Shown: one piece after another, positions 1-6,601 of the stretch
Position numbering within the stretch: position 1 is the stretch's first letter
Layout: each line of letters begins with the position of its first letter
DNA from: Alphaproteobacteria bacterium
GTDB lineage: Bacteria > Pseudomonadota > Alphaproteobacteria > Puniceispirillales > Puniceispirillaceae
Assembly: GCA_022425565.1 (NCBI GenBank)
Contig: JAKMFG010000187.1
Coordinates: forward strand, 1 to 7,465
DNA: 7,465 nucleotides
Direction of reading: 5' to 3'
Notes under the pieces: model-generated
Databases searched by the model: none
What the model was told of the DNA's origin: nothing
The model's input: only the letters and a program-made list of their open reading frames with translations
Program-made: the position numbers and the translations under genes

Positions 1-7
1 CCTTAAC

Positions 8-1564
8 ATGGTTAAGAAAGGCATCAGCCGCCGCGACTTCATGCATTATATGATGGCGCTCGGTGCGACTGCCACTGCCTCTGGCACGCTTTTCACCGGT
101 GTCTCAGACGCCTGGGCCAACACGCCCAAGCGTGGTGGTCGCGTGGTGTTCGCAGGTGACCAGCATGGCCCGAACGACACGCTCGACCCAGCGCTGTACA
201 CCTCGGCTGTGGATTACTTCCGTGGCCGGATGTTTTACGGCTCGCTGACCCGCCTCACCAAGTCGCTTGGATATGAGCCGGAGCTGGCCGAAGAGATCCT
301 GTCGAATGACAGCGCCACCGAGTGGACCTTCAAAATCCGCAAGGGTGTTGAGTTCCATGACGGCAAGACGCTGACCGCTGATGACGTCCTCTACACGATG
401 AATCGTCACATGGGCGCCGACTCCATCTCTAACGCCTCATCGCTGGTGGCCATGGTCAAGGAGTGGAAAAAGGTAAATGATTATGAGGTGAAGGCCATTC
501 TGTCCTCACCAAACGCCGACCTTCCGATTGCCCTTGGCACTTTCCACTTCAAGATTCTTCAGGAAGGCGCCACCGATTTCTCCACAGCTGTCGGAACCGG
601 CCCTTACAAGGTCAAGGAGTTCAAGCCAGGTGTTCGCACCGTTGGCCAGCGCTTCGAGAACTACTGGGGCGAAGGCGGCTATCTCGACGAGATCGAGCAT
701 TTCGGTATTGGTGACCCGGTCGCACGTCTGAACGCCTTCCTGGCTGGCGACGTCGACGCAATGGTGAACCTGCCGCCAAAGGCAATCGGTCAGGTTGAAT
801 CAGCACCTGGCAAAGAGGTCTGGTCACTGAAATCAGGTGCCTACATCAACATTGCCTGCCGCAAGGACATGGATATGTCCGGCAATCATGACCTGATCAT
901 GGCGATGAAGCATCTGATGGACCGTGAGCGTATGGTCAAAGGTGTATACAAAGGCCAAGCATCTCTCGGCAATGACCAGCCGATTGGTTCCGCCTATTTT
1001 GACCACAGCCCGGAAATCCCACAGCGCATGCTGGATCCGGACAAGGCGAAATATCACTTCGACAAGTCCGGTATCGGCAACACAACCGTGCCAATCGTCG
1101 CAGCCGAAGTGGCACCTGGTGCTATTGACCAATGTCTGTTCCTGCAGCGTGAAGCTGCCAAGATCGGCATGAATGTTGACGTCCAGAAGGTGACCACTGA
1201 TGGTTACTGGGGTGCGGTATGGCTGAAAGCACCGATGTGCGTTGTGTCCTGGAACATGCGCCCGACTGCCAACATTATGATGACGCTGGCCTTCAAGTCG
1301 GATGCGGCCTGGAACGAGACCTATCACCAGGATCCGGAATTCGACAAGATTTTGGTTGAGGTGCGCGGTGTGACCGATCCTGCCAAGCGTAAGGAGATGT
1401 ACCACACGCTGCAGGAGAAGATTCACAACGACAATGGCAGCGTCATTCCGATCCACCGGAACTATGTCGATGCCGTGTCAGACAAGGTAAAGGGCCTGAC
1501 ACATGTGCCGCTGAATAATTTCGGTGGTGCCGAGGCTCCTGTAACCATGTGGCTAGACGCCTAA
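8..1564 (+). CDS. Tat-exported ABC transporter substrate-binding protein, family 5 (Dpp/Opp type)
   Basis: This 518-residue protein is the periplasmic solute receptor of the importer encoded downstream. The N-terminus has a twin-arginine signal, S7-R8-R9-D-F-M, then a hydrophobic stretch (about 13-31) and a likely cleavage site after AWA (residue 37). There is no lipobox, so a soluble periplasmic protein is expected. Family-5 hallmarks follow: LDPALYTS near 59-66, the region around residues 93-131 (ELAEEI, WTFKIRKGVEFHDGK, TADDVLYTM), GTGPYK at 196-201, and an R-LNAFLAGDVDAM segment near 240-252. The length is normal for the family, which binds peptides, opines, nickel-chelates or sugars, so the ligand cannot be read from the sequence. 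The start is chosen because it places the Tat motif at residue 7. Only 7 nt lie upstream, so no ribosome site or promoter can be assessed. The gene is first in a four-gene operon and is followed by a stem-loop. Confidence 0.95.
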   Translation: MVKKGISRRDFMHYMMALGATATASGTLFTGVSDAWANTPKRGGRVVFAGDQHGPNDTLDPALYTSAVDYFRGRMFYGSLTRLTKSLGYEPELAEEILSNDSATEWTFKIRKGVEFHDGKTLTADDVLYTMNRHMGADSISNASSLVAMVKEWKKVNDYEVKAILSSPNADLPIALGTFHFKILQEGATDFSTAVGTGPYKVKEFKPGVRTVGQRFENYWGEGGYLDEIEHFGIGDPVARLNAFLAGDVDAMVNLPPKAIGQVESAPGKEVWSLKSGAYINIACRKDMDMSGNHDLIMAMKHLMDRERMVKGVYKGQASLGNDQPIGSAYFDHSPEIPQRMLDPDKAKYHFDKSGIGNTTVPIVAAEVAPGAIDQCLFLQREAAKIGMNVDVQKVTTDGYWGAVWLKAPMCVVSWNMRPTANIMMTLAFKSDAAWNETYHQDPEFDKILVEVRGVTDPAKRKEMYHTLQEKIHNDNGSVIPIHRNYVDAVSDKVKGLTHVPLNNFGGAEAPVTMWLDA

Positions 1565-1578
1565 ACATGAAAACACTG

Positions 1579-1606
1579 ACAGGCCCCATCACATGGTGGG
1601 GCCTGT
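1579..1606 (+). terminator. Stem-loop between binding-protein and permease genes (attenuator or 3' stabiliser)
   Basis: The 66-nt gap after the binding-protein stop holds an inverted repeat. Positions 1579-1588 (ACAGGCCCCA) pair perfectly with 1597-1606 (TGGGGCCTGT). A T-G wobble (1589/1596) and a C-G pair (1590/1595) extend the stem to 12 bp with a 4-nt ACAT loop. Only a short, impure T run follows (TGTTTGCT), so it could be a weak intrinsic terminator that lets some transcription through, or a structure protecting the upstream mRNA from 3' exonucleases. Either role would give more binding protein than membrane components, as is common in importer operons. The pairing is seen directly; the function is inferred. 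Confidence 0.7.
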
Positions 1607-1630
1607 TTGCTACCAACCGGAAACACCAAT

Positions 1631-2581
1631 ATGACAATCCTGATCCTGAAACGACTCGGCATCGGACTTGTTACGGTGCTCGCCGTATCTCTCATTATTT
1701 TCTTTGGCACCAAGATCCTGCCTGGAGATGCCGCACAAATTCGCCTTGGCCAGTCGGCAACAGCTGAGAATGTCGCTGCGTTCCGCACGCGTCTTGGCCT
1801 CGACCAGCCCTATATCGTGCAATATCTCGTCTGGCTGAAAAATTTCATGATGGGCGATCTTGGCACTTCTCTCGCCAGTGATGTACCAATCACCAACCTG
1901 ATCGCCGACCGATACAAGAACACTGTTTTCGTTTCCGTGCTGACCGCCGCCATCGGCGTGCCAATTTCGCTGGCGCTTGGCATCATGGCAGCGATGTATC
2001 CCGGCACACTTTATGACCGCGCTCTGACCCTTGTGTCGGTTTCGCTTGTCGCCGCCCCTGAGTTCTTCACCGCTACCTTGCTGGTGATCCTGTTTGTCTT
2101 TGTCTTGGGGGTTGGCAACGCCATTGTTGTCGGATCGACCGAGGGCAAGGGGCTGTTCGAGCTGATTGCACATTTCGCACTGCCAATCACGACGCTGTGT
2201 TTTGTCATCGCCTCACAGCTGATCCGGATGAGCCGGGCGGCCGTGCTGAATGTGATGAGTTCACCCTATATAGAGATGGCCATTCTGAAGGGCGTGCCGC
2301 GCAAGCGCATCATCTTCCGGCACGCGCTGCTGAACGCCATTGGCCCAATCGTCAATGTCGTCGCGCTGAACCTTGCCTACCTGGTGACAGGCGTCATCGT
2401 GGTCGAGGTCTATTTCGGCTATAACGGGCTGGCGACATTGATCGTGCAGGGTGTACAGACACGCGACTTCATCCTGATTCAGGGCCTTGGCATGATTTTC
2501 TGCATGACCTACGTGGTCCTGATGCTGATCGCAGACATCGCTGCCTATGCATCCAACGCACGCCTGAGGCACCCGAAATGA
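1631..2581 (+). CDS. ABC transporter permease, DppB/OppB type
   Basis: This 316-residue inner-membrane protein is one half of the translocation channel. It has the DppB layout: an N-terminal membrane helix (about 9-27), a periplasmic segment with the family pattern GLDQPYIVQYLVWL and GDLGTSL (56-81), then five further hydrophobic segments near 97-122, 131-162, 178-197, 236-258 and 280-305. The cytoplasmic EAA loop that contacts the ATPase runs from E215 (EMAILKG, with G221) through RKRIIFRHALLNA. The ATG at 1631 is preferred because it puts K7-R8 directly before the first helix. An in-frame TTG at 1607 lies inside or just past the stem-loop and would add eight unlikely residues. The ribosome site is weak (CGGAAA at about 1618-1623). 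The gene overlaps the next permease by 4 bp, which suggests translational coupling. Confidence 0.94.
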   Translation: MTILILKRLGIGLVTVLAVSLIIFFGTKILPGDAAQIRLGQSATAENVAAFRTRLGLDQPYIVQYLVWLKNFMMGDLGTSLASDVPITNLIADRYKNTVFVSVLTAAIGVPISLALGIMAAMYPGTLYDRALTLVSVSLVAAPEFFTATLLVILFVFVLGVGNAIVVGSTEGKGLFELIAHFALPITTLCFVIASQLIRMSRAAVLNVMSSPYIEMAILKGVPRKRIIFRHALLNAIGPIVNVVALNLAYLVTGVIVVEVYFGYNGLATLIVQGVQTRDFILIQGLGMIFCMTYVVLMLIADIAAYASNARLRHPK

Positions 2582-3501
2582 GCAAGGTCAAACAGAACGA
2601 CCATTACGTCGCTCCCTTTGACGAGGGGGTCAGCTTTGACGAGCTGCCTGATTCCGCGCCTTCCTCGCGCTACAAGCCGTCCTGGACAGGCTGGCTCGGC
2701 ATCTCGGTGGTCGGTTTCTGGGTATTCATTGCCATTTTCGGACCTTATCTGGCCCCGCTTGGCGAGAACGATCTACCCTTCCCTGATGATTACTCGGAAT
2801 TCCAGTTGCCACGCCCCGGTGCCTGGCTTGGCACCGACGAGAGCGACCGCGATGTTCTCAGCCGCCTGATGTATGGCGCAGGCCGAACCATCGGTATTTC
2901 CTTTGCGGCGACTTTGCTGGCCTATTTCATCGGCGTTGTAATGGGAATCGGCGCGGCCATCTCCACACCGCGGGTCGATATGATTGTCAGCCGCATAAAT
3001 GATGCGTTCCTCAGCCTGCCAACCATCATGCTTGGCCTTGTCGTTGTTGCCGCTGTCGGCTCGTCGATCCCGGTCCTGGTCATCACCGCCGGCGTGATCT
3101 ACGCCACTGTAGTCTTCCGCCTTGCAAGGGCGCTTGGACAGGAAATTATGGTGATGGATTTTGTCGAGGCGGCGCGGGTTCGGGGAGAAGGGCGATGGTG
3201 GATCATCACCCACGAAATCTGGCCGAATGCGGCGATGCCGCTGATGACCGATTTCGGGCTTCGCCTGATCTATGTGATTCTGTTCATCTCGAGCCTCAGC
3301 TTCCTTGGCCTTGGTGTCCAGCCACCACAGGCTGACTGGGGGTCGATGGTGCGCGAAAATCTTGGTGCCCTGTCTTATGGTGTTTCAGTGATCCCAGTGC
3401 TGGCGCCGGCGGTTGCCATTGCCACGCTGACCGTGGCCATCAACCTTGTTGTTGACGATATCTCCGCGCATAGCGGCGGCAAGCTCTCAAAGAGGCTGTA
3501 A
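2578..3501 (+). CDS. ABC transporter permease, DppC/OppC type
   Basis: This 307-residue protein is the partner channel subunit. A hydrophilic N-terminal tail of about 35 residues precedes the first membrane helix (about 38-60). Next comes the OppC-type segment with LGTDESDRDVLSRLMYGA (84-101), close to the family's LGTDxxGRDxxSRLxYGA. Further hydrophobic segments lie near 105-128, 143-160, 163-180, 227-245 and 272-292. The EAA loop is VEAARVRGEGRWWIITHEIW (196-215), with E197 and G203. The pattern SFLGLGVQPPQADWGSM (241-257) is highly typical of DppC/OppC proteins. Its ATG overlaps the stop of the preceding gene (ATGA, 2578-2581), and the ATPase gene begins 3 nt after its stop. It should pair one-to-one with the DppB-type subunit and dock on the fused ATPase. 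Confidence 0.95.
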   Translation: MSKVKQNDHYVAPFDEGVSFDELPDSAPSSRYKPSWTGWLGISVVGFWVFIAIFGPYLAPLGENDLPFPDDYSEFQLPRPGAWLGTDESDRDVLSRLMYGAGRTIGISFAATLLAYFIGVVMGIGAAISTPRVDMIVSRINDAFLSLPTIMLGLVVVAAVGSSIPVLVITAGVIYATVVFRLARALGQEIMVMDFVEAARVRGEGRWWIITHEIWPNAAMPLMTDFGLRLIYVILFISSLSFLGLGVQPPQADWGSMVRENLGALSYGVSVIPVLAPAVAIATLTVAINLVVDDISAHSGGKLSKRL

Positions 3502-3504
3502 CCC

Positions 3505-5346
3505 ATGGCGAAGAAAACCGACGACAATGACGTGATCTTCGAGGCCCGTGACCTGCGCATCCATGCGGTGCGGGATGACGAGTCCGAGCTTCCCATCGTC
3601 AAGGGTGTTGATTTCAAGGTCCGCCGCGGCGAAGTGGTGGCGCTGATCGGTGAATCCGGATCGGGCAAGACGACCATCTCGTTGGCGGCGCTTGGCTATT
3701 GCAAGCCAGGACTGAAATTCGCCGGCGGCGAGGCACGTCTTCTGGGACAGGATGTCACAAGGATGTCGACCGAAGAGCTGCGGCCGGTACGCGGTGAGAA
3801 AGTCGCTTATCTGGCGCAGAGCGCTGCCGCCACCTTCAACCCGTCGATCCTGATCAACGAGCAGGTAACCGAAGCGCCAATTCTGCATGGCTCGAAGACC
3901 CGCGAGCAGGCCGATGCCAAAGCATTGTCGCTATACCACGCGCTTGAGCTTCCTGACCCAGAAAACATCGGCGGGCGCTATCCACACCAGGTGGCAGGCG
4001 GTCATCTGGAGCGGCTTATGGCGGCGATGGCGCTGTGGGGTGATCCTGAACTGCTTGTTCTTGACGAGCCAACCACCGCCCTTGACGTGACCACCCAGAT
4101 CGAGGTGCTGAAAGCCTTCAAGCAGGTCATCAAGAAAGAGGGCGCCGCAGCCATCTATGTGACGCATGACCTGGCGGTCGTGGCGCAGGTCGCCGACCAT
4201 ATCGTCGTTCTCTACAATGGTGAGATCAAGGAAGCCGGTCCGGTCGAGACCATCATCTCCAAATCTGAGCACCCTTACACCAAGCGCCTGATGGGCGCGA
4301 TCCGGCCACTGCCGGAACCCGGTCAGGGCGAAGACAGCAACCAGGAACATATGCGCGATGTGCCGGCACTCGAAGCGAAATCGGTCGATGCGGGCTATGG
4401 CCGGGATTCCGAGGGCAAGCCCACGACCATGGTGCTCCGCGACGTGAATGTCGCGATTGACCGGGGCAAGACGGTCGGCATTATCGGCGAGTCCGGCTGT
4501 GGCAAGTCAACACTCGCCCGTGTCTTTGCCGGGCTTCTGCCGCCAAGCGACGGAGATCTGAAGCTCGATGGCGAGAGCATCGCGCCAGACCTTCGCAACA
4601 GGTCGCGGGAAGAGCTTCGCAAGGTGCAGTTCGTCTACCAGATGGCCGATACAGCCCTGAACCCGCGCCAGCGGATCAAAGACATCATCGGCAGGCCACT
4701 GGAATTCTATGGCGGGCTGACTGGAGACGCAAAAAACAGGCGACTTCTTGAACTTCTGGAGATGGTCGAGCTTCCACCGCCTTTTGCCGAACGTTACCCG
4801 CATGAATTGTCAGGTGGCCAGAAGCAGCGGGTCAATCTGGCGCGCGCACTCGCGGCAGACCCGGAGGTGGTTCTGTGTGACGAGGTGACATCGGCGCTCG
4901 ACACCATTGTCGGGGCGAATGTTATCGAGCTGCTGAAGACCCTGCGCCGTGATACGGGCGTATCCTTCGTCTTTATCAGCCATGATCTGTCGACTGTCGC
5001 CTCATTTGCCGACGAAATCGTCGTGCTCTATGCCGGCCGTGTCGCCGAGCAGGGCCCGACGGACAAGGTGCTGTCGCCGCCCTATCACCCCTATACGAGG
5101 CTGTTGATCTCCTCGGTTCCAGAGATGCGGACAGGCTGGCTCGAGGACACCATCGCCAGCAAGGAAACCATCACCGGGATGAGCGGCGGTGTCGAGTTGA
5201 CCGACACCGGATGCCCATTCTTTGCGCGCTGCCCGCTCGCCATTGAGGGCACCTGCGACACGCAGTCCCCGCCGCGCCGGGTTGATGGTGACGATCATGT
5301 TATCGAATGCCATCGCGAGGTGGACGAGCTTCTTGGCGGCGGCTGA
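3505..5346 (+). CDS. Fused dual ABC ATPase (DppD-DppF type) with degraded first signature motif
   Basis: This 613-residue cytoplasmic protein joins both nucleotide-binding domains of the importer, as in YejF-type systems. Domain 1 (about 12-270) has Walker A GESGSGKTT (49-57), Q-loop Q105, Walker B LLVLDE (183-188), D-loop TALD and switch H221. Its signature reads VAGGH (163-167) instead of LSGGQ or the DppD-like LSGGM. Domain 2 (about 288-540) has Walker A GESGCGKST (328-336), Q379, canonical LSGGQKQR (435-442), Walker B VVLCDE (455-460; the usual following P is V461) and H493. The oligopeptide-transporter C-terminal extension begins near HPYTRLL (528-534). It ends in C570, C576, C584 and C602, spaced C-X5-C-X7-C-X17-C, like the Fe-S site described in some Dpp/Opp ATPases. 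The ribosome site AGAGG (3491-3495) lies within the end of the preceding gene, 9 nt from the ATG. The transporter class is secure; loss of one catalytic site is an inference. Confidence 0.95.
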   Translation: MAKKTDDNDVIFEARDLRIHAVRDDESELPIVKGVDFKVRRGEVVALIGESGSGKTTISLAALGYCKPGLKFAGGEARLLGQDVTRMSTEELRPVRGEKVAYLAQSAAATFNPSILINEQVTEAPILHGSKTREQADAKALSLYHALELPDPENIGGRYPHQVAGGHLERLMAAMALWGDPELLVLDEPTTALDVTTQIEVLKAFKQVIKKEGAAAIYVTHDLAVVAQVADHIVVLYNGEIKEAGPVETIISKSEHPYTKRLMGAIRPLPEPGQGEDSNQEHMRDVPALEAKSVDAGYGRDSEGKPTTMVLRDVNVAIDRGKTVGIIGESGCGKSTLARVFAGLLPPSDGDLKLDGESIAPDLRNRSREELRKVQFVYQMADTALNPRQRIKDIIGRPLEFYGGLTGDAKNRRLLELLEMVELPPPFAERYPHELSGGQKQRVNLARALAADPEVVLCDEVTSALDTIVGANVIELLKTLRRDTGVSFVFISHDLSTVASFADEIVVLYAGRVAEQGPTDKVLSPPYHPYTRLLISSVPEMRTGWLEDTIASKETITGMSGGVELTDTGCPFFARCPLAIEGTCDTQSPPRRVDGDDHVIECHREVDELLGGG

Positions 5347-5396
5347 CCGGCAGCCCGCCAGATATTCCAGCGATCAGGAAAATATGCTCTTTCGGG

Positions 5397-6068
5397 TCAG
5401 CTCGTCACAGGCGGGTAGGCCAGCGCAGCAACAATATGGACGCGCCGTGTCTCACCGCCGTTCAAGGCCGTGTGATAACCACGCGTATCGGTGAAATAGA
5501 CCGAACCGTCCGCCGGCAGGTGCGTCACATGGTGATTCACGACAAACAATGATCCCGGGTTGGTCACAATCGGGATATGAAGCCGCGGTTCAGGGTCGCG
5601 ATGCCAGCTATTGCAGTTATATAGCCCCTTTGAAAGCACCCTCATCCGGCCAATCGGAAAGCGGCGCGCCAGCTGGTGGTGAACCTCCTCGAAATAGGTG
5701 TCGGCAAAATCCGGATTGAATTCGCTGAATGACTTTTCCGAAACCAGATCTTCGCGCGCCTCTTCGACATAGCGGTCGTCACCGCGGAGCCAGTAGCGCC
5801 CCGACAGGTCGTTCTCCGTCCATTCCGTCTGTCCCGGCCGCTGTGTCAGCGGCAAGGCAGCGAACCCTTCTTCCTGCATGCCGCCCATGAAATCAGACCG
5901 GTGCAGGCATTCTGCCAGGGCCTCACGCAAAGCCTCGATGTCAAAGGACATGGCCAGCCGCTCGATCCCCGGGCCGGGGACAAATTCGGCTACTGACCGG
6001 CTGTCCGGCCGAGACGCGATGCGGCGCTCGACCAGCGCGACGTCGGGATCATGATGCAGGCTTGTCAT
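5397..6068 (-). CDS. Aspartyl/asparaginyl beta-hydroxylase-family Fe(II)/2-oxoglutarate oxygenase
   Basis: This 223-residue soluble protein probably couples oxidative decarboxylation of 2-oxoglutarate to hydroxylation of an unknown substrate. The C-terminal half has the family pattern: SWHRD (154-158), giving H156 and D158 as two likely iron ligands; PRLHIPIVTNPGSLFVV (161-177); GSVYFTDTRGYHTALNGG (188-205), with H199 as the likely third ligand; and RRVHIVA (208-214), whose arginine would bind the 2-oxoglutarate carboxylate. The N-terminal 140 residues are not clearly assignable. The ATG at 6068 is chosen because GAGG (6081-6078) sits 9 nt upstream; a longer TTG start at 6083 has no comparable site and would overlap it. 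It has no signal peptide. It converges on the transporter operon, 50 nt from the ATPase stop. The HxD pair resembles free amino-acid hydroxylases more than human AspH, which lacks the aspartate. The substrate is unknown. Confidence 0.85.
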   Translation of the reverse strand: MTSLHHDPDVALVERRIASRPDSRSVAEFVPGPGIERLAMSFDIEALREALAECLHRSDFMGGMQEEGFAALPLTQRPGQTEWTENDLSGRYWLRGDDRYVEEAREDLVSEKSFSEFNPDFADTYFEEVHHQLARRFPIGRMRVLSKGLYNCNSWHRDPEPRLHIPIVTNPGSLFVVNHHVTHLPADGSVYFTDTRGYHTALNGGETRRVHIVAALAYPPVTS

Positions 6069-6075
6069 TTCAATC

Positions 6076-6084
6076 GACCTCAAG
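6076..6084 (-). promoter_or_regulatory. Shine-Dalgarno site deciding the oxygenase start
   Basis: Read on the minus strand, CTTGAGG ends at 6078 and is followed by 9 nt and then the ATG at 6068-6066. This supports the shorter 223-residue product over the TTG start at 6083, which lies inside the same element. Confidence 0.6.
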
Positions 6085-6237
6085 ACAGGCGTTGGGGCAG
6101 GCGTGTTATGGCTCCAGCAAGCCGCATGGCCATGTCCCTGTCAAGATCGGCCACATTCCATTAGGAAAAACTAAAATATTTAGCCGTCACGCCTTAGCCT
6201 GTGTCACCATTGACCTTCGAAAACAGAATGACCGGGC

Positions 6238-6243
6238 AGGGAG
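6238..6243 (+). promoter_or_regulatory. Shine-Dalgarno site of the 108-residue gene
   Basis: AGGGAG lies 6 nt upstream of the ATG at 6250. It is the main support for calling this short reading frame a gene and for choosing this start. Confidence 0.7.
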
Positions 6244-6249
6244 ACGCAG

Positions 6250-6576
6250 ATGGAACCCAAGCTGATAAGCTATATTACAGCGAAATACGGCAGCAAGTCG
6301 GACATGATGCTGTCAGAACGGGAATGGCAGGAAGTGATCGGCAAGATGCTTCCGCGCTTCAAGGAAGCCGGGGCGCTGCGCCAGGTCGTGACGCAAATCT
6401 GGAATCAGGAAGGGAGCTTCATCCTCGGCAATCTCTGGGAATATGCCGATGAAAAGGCCTTTATCGCCTGCCAGGAATTGTTTCGCGAGGCTGAGGCGAC
6501 CCATTCAGAATCCACAGGGGTATCCAGCATCATCGTGCCATCACGCGGGGTGATCCTCCACGACACAAAACTTTGA
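6250..6576 (+). CDS. Small conserved-looking protein of unknown function, 108 residues
   Basis: I do not recognise this protein firmly. It is soluble, with no signal peptide or membrane segment, and has four tryptophan/aromatic-rich patches. Residues 20-43 look helical (LSEREWQEVIGKMLPRFKEA). A strand-like stretch QVVTQIWNQEGSFILGNLWEYA (45-66) follows, then a helix DEKAFIACQELFREAEA (67-83) and a strand-like tail (SSIIVP, RGVILHD). This alternation, with an aromatic residue before the helix, is reminiscent of the dimeric alpha/beta-barrel (ABM/NIPSNAP/EthD-like) fold, but that is a pattern impression only. A good ribosome site (AGGGAG, spacing 6) and tight linkage to the glutathione transferase gene 25 nt downstream support a real gene, probably co-transcribed with it. 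A role alongside the transferase in handling a small electrophile is conceivable, but the sequence does not show it. Confidence 0.75.
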   Translation: MEPKLISYITAKYGSKSDMMLSEREWQEVIGKMLPRFKEAGALRQVVTQIWNQEGSFILGNLWEYADEKAFIACQELFREAEATHSESTGVSSIIVPSRGVILHDTKL

Positions 6577-6601
6577 CCAACCCTCACCGAAGGAGACCGA
6601 C

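Larger units (their letters stand above)
6069..6249. other. Divergent intergenic region with AT-rich island and short palindromes
   Basis: This 181-nt stretch separates the oxygenase gene (leftward) from the 108-residue gene (rightward), so it should carry promoters for both. An AT-rich island runs from about 6160 to 6183. Inside it is an imperfect palindrome, CTAAA-ATA-TTTAG (6171-6183). A perfect 10-bp palindrome, CATGGCCATG, lies at 6125-6134. CAGGCGT occurs twice in direct orientation (6086-6092 and 6098-6104), 12 bp apart. A TTGACA on the minus strand (6144-6139) and a TTGACC on the plus strand (6210-6215) match -35 boxes, but neither has a convincing -10 box at 16-18 nt. I therefore do not place exact promoters. 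I see no credible gene here. Confidence 0.5.

Noticed and set aside
833..1456. Long minus-strand open frame (207 codons) inside the binding-protein gene.
   Set aside because: It lies opposite a clear family-5 protein and its translation shows no recognisable domain, so it is a codon-bias shadow.
1607..1630. TTG start adding eight residues to the first permease.
   Set aside because: It sits against the stem-loop without a ribosome site, and the ATG at 1631 gives a normal DppB N-terminus.
1610..2173. Minus-strand open frame of 187 codons inside the first permease gene.
   Set aside because: Low-complexity, hydrophilic mirror of hydrophobic codons with no family resemblance.
5338..5359. GC-rich hairpin at the ATPase stop codon (GGCGGCTG pairing with CAGCCCGCC, one bulge, ACCGG loop) as a terminator for the transporter operon.
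   Set aside because: The left arm lies in the coding sequence, the stem has a bulge and no T run follows. It may form, but I cannot call it a terminator.
6139..6144. Perfect TTGACA -35 box on the minus strand for the oxygenase gene.
   Set aside because: At 17-nt spacing the -10 position reads CTTGCT, and nearby spacings are no better.
6210..6215. TTGACC as a -35 box for the 108-residue gene.
   Set aside because: The expected -10 zone is GC-rich (around CGGGCA) and overlaps the ribosome-site region.
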